Under the pieces are notes generated by a model, which had not been told where the DNA came from, did not search any database, and saw nothing but the letters and a program-made list of their open reading frames with translations. DNA of 64,000 nucleotides from Pseudomonas tructae. Lineage in GTDB: Bacteria > Pseudomonadota > Gammaproteobacteria > Pseudomonadales > Pseudomonadaceae. The stretch is from the NCBI RefSeq assembly GCF_004214895.1, contig NZ_CP035952.1, positions 4,474,501-4,538,500 on the forward strand, read 5' to 3'. Positions 62,773-64,000 of the stretch are shown here, in pieces (the first letter of the stretch is position 1; the number at the start of each line of letters is the position of its first letter). A program made the position numbers and the translations under genes.

Positions 62773-63732
62773 ATGCGTGCCCTTACCGCCCTCAGCCGCT
62801 TCGTCGGCAATACCTTTGCCTGGTGGGTGCTGTTGTTCGCCATCCTGGCTTTCTTGCAACCGCAATGGTTCATCGGCCTCAAAAGCGCCATCGTGCCGCT
62901 GCTCGGCCTGGTCATGTTCGGCATGGGCCTGACCCTCAAACTCGATGACTTCGCCGCCGTCGCCCGCCAGCCCTGGCGCGTGGCCCTGGGCGTGGTCGCA
63001 CATTTCGTGATCATGCCCGGTGTAGCCTGGCTGTTGTGCCAGTTATTCCAGCTGCCGGCGGAAATCGCCGTGGGCGTAATCCTGGTGGGCTGCTGCCCCA
63101 GCGGCACCTCATCCAACGTCATGGCCTGGCTGGCCAAGGGTGACCTGGCCCTGGCCGTGGCGATTGCCGCCGTCACCACCCTGCTCGCCCCGCTGCTGAC
63201 GCCGGCGCTGATCTGGCTGCTGGCTTCGGCCTGGCTGCCGGTGTCTTTCCTCGACATGTTCTGGTCGATCCTGCAGTTGGTCATGCTGCCGATCGTGCTC
63301 GGCGTGCTGGCGCAACGGCTGCTGGGCGCACGGGTGCAAATGGCGGTGCAGGTGTTGCCACTGGTGTCGGTGGTCAGCATCGTCATGATCGTCTGCGCGG
63401 TGGTGGCCGCCAGCCAAGCGAAGATCGCCGAGTCCGGCGTGCTGATCATGGCAGTGGTGATGCTGCACAACGGTTTTGGTTTCATCCTTGGCTATGTCAC
63501 CGGCAAGCTGTTCAAGCTGCCGCTGGCCCAGCGCAAGTCGCTGGCACTGGAAGTCGGCATGCAGAACTCCGGGCTGGGTGCAGCCCTGGCCAGTGCGCAT
63601 TTTTCGCCACTGGCGGCGGTGCCCAGCGCGCTGTTCAGCGTCTGGCACAATATTTCCGGGGCGTTGTTGTCGACCTGGTTCCGACGCATGGAAGAGCCTG
63701 AGGCAGAACCTGCCGTAAATCCGGCGACCTGA
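62773..63732 (+). CDS. Bile acid:sodium symporter family (BASS) transporter
   Basis: A 319-residue inner-membrane protein with about nine to ten helices. BASS motifs are present: GLVMFGMGLTLKLDDF, LVGCCPSGTSSNVMAWLAKGD and ALEVGMQNSGLGAALA. Relatives move bile acids, pantoate or keto acids with sodium; the substrate here is unknown. AAGGAA lies about seven bases before ATG 62773. Confidence 0.9.
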   Translation: MRALTALSRFVGNTFAWWVLLFAILAFLQPQWFIGLKSAIVPLLGLVMFGMGLTLKLDDFAAVARQPWRVALGVVAHFVIMPGVAWLLCQLFQLPAEIAVGVILVGCCPSGTSSNVMAWLAKGDLALAVAIAAVTTLLAPLLTPALIWLLASAWLPVSFLDMFWSILQLVMLPIVLGVLAQRLLGARVQMAVQVLPLVSVVSIVMIVCAVVAASQAKIAESGVLIMAVVMLHNGFGFILGYVTGKLFKLPLAQRKSLALEVGMQNSGLGAALASAHFSPLAAVPSALFSVWHNISGALLSTWFRRMEEPEAEPAVNPAT

Positions 63733-63741
63733 TCATCCTGG

Positions 63742-63765
63742 GTGGGAGCGGGCTTGACCCGCGAT
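63742..63765. repeat. REP element (gtc/gac variant)
   Basis: gtgggagcgggcttgacccg followed by cgat, nine bases after the BASS transporter stop codon. Confidence 0.75.
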
Positions 63766-63828
63766 GTGATGGTACTGATGGCCCCCAGCTTGCAGTCGAA
63801 AACCAACTTGGGCACCATACTGCCCACT

Positions 63829-63877
63829 GTGAGGACGGCCTTACGACGCACCGCGTGACCATTTCGGGGACGGCCCC
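63829..63877 (+). promoter_or_regulatory. Guanidine-II (mini-ykkC) riboswitch
   Basis: Two hairpins with ACGG loops: P1 63829-63844 (GUGAGG, ACGG, CCUUAC, one G-U pair) and P2 63866-63877 (GGGG, ACGG, CCCC), 21 bases apart. Both loops match the ACGR rule that defines this guanidine sensor, and the gdx start codon is 22 bases downstream. Guanidine would stabilise the two-loop dock and expose the ribosome site (GGAGA at 63888-63892). Confidence 0.88.
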
Positions 63878-63898
63878 ATCACTTGATGGAGACTCTGC

Positions 63899-64000
63899 AT
63901 GTCCTGGATCATCCTGTTTTTCGCCGGTCTGTTCGAAGTCGGCTGGGCCGTCGGCCTGAAATACACCGACGGCTTTTCCCGCCCGCTGCCCACCGTCCTG
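63899..64000 (+). CDS. gdx: Guanidinium exporter Gdx/SugE (start only)
   Basis: The first 34 codons are present ([20 protein letters not shown], then [14 protein letters not shown]); the gene runs off the window. They match the first helix of the small multidrug resistance family, Gdx branch, with the key membrane glutamate in [11 protein letters not shown]. Gdx exchanges guanidinium for protons. The guanidine-II riboswitch directly upstream supports this over a general drug exporter. Confidence 0.92.
   Translation, partial: MSWIILFFAGLFEVGWAVGLKYTDGFSRPLPTVL

Noticed and set aside
1..64000. CRISPR array, prophage or large genomic island
   Set aside because: No regularly spaced repeats, phage structural genes, integrase or base-composition break are visible; the only interspersed repeats are REP-type and the elements listed.

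Overview
The window is 64 kb of GC-rich chromosome from a fluorescent Pseudomonas, most likely the P. putida / P. entomophila group. The evidence is the codon usage, the many REP palindromes of the cgcggggcaagcccgctccc type, and recalled gene order (fumC-bolA-trhO, the NAGGN osmolyte operon, rsmI, yjcH-actP-betX, minCDE-rluA, prc, the EAL-CBS-GGDEF gene, nas/nir). No prophage, integrase, complete IS or CRISPR array is visible, so this is mostly core genome.

Layout. 1-5.1 kb: an ABC exporter cut by the window edge, a DsbA-like thioredoxin, the tRNA hydroxylase TrhO, BolA, a DUF2059 protein, then fumC on the other strand. 5.1-15.2 kb: an EamA transporter, polyphosphate:AMP phosphotransferase, MnmC, the three-gene N-acetylglutaminylglutamine amide (NAGGN) osmoprotectant operon, YheU and a CsrA/RsmI-type regulator. 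15.3-21.8 kb: a YnfA protein, an SDR, a tiny DUF3309 protein, acetate permease with its DUF485 partner, a glycine-betaine binding protein and a GH17 membrane protein. 21.8-33.4 kb: an envelope-lipid group (secreted alpha/beta hydrolase, MlaA, patatin, LpxL-type acyltransferase), minCDE, rluA, aminopeptidase ApeB and a large MscS channel. 33.4-39.7 kb: a GntR/HutC regulator next to a phosphonate-type ABC importer operon that also carries a cytoplasmic alkaline-phosphatase-superfamily enzyme and, just downstream, a HAD hydrolase. 39.8-48.3 kb: quinone oxidoreductase, Prc protease, an EAL-CBS-GGDEF protein, a small antitoxin-like pair, YkvA, a Mip-like FKBP and a PcaQ-like LysR regulator. 48.3-56 kb: a palindrome-rich repeat element, then nirD, nirB and a nitrate reductase fused to a CysJ-like flavoreductase. 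56.2-61.3 kb: a DUF1266 / J-domain / HscC chaperone group. 61.4-64 kb: tRNA-Val and tRNA-Asp, rdgC, a BASS transporter, and the start of gdx under a guanidine-II riboswitch.

The strongest regulatory signal is in the nitrate-assimilation block. Both the nitrate reductase gene and nirB have a -24/-12 sigma-54 promoter followed by a leader with two hairpins. Each hairpin has a six-base loop with A at position 1 and G at position 4, and the second overlaps an intrinsic terminator. This matches the known NasT (ANTAR) antitermination element, so nitrogen limitation (RpoN/NtrC) would set initiation and nitrate/nitrite (NasS-NasT) would set read-through. nasS and nasT are not in the window. The nirD reading frame runs through an adjacent REP sequence and one arm of an inverted repeat, which gives NirD an unusual tail. 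The least understood module is the ABC importer with two hydrolases at 34-39.7 kb.
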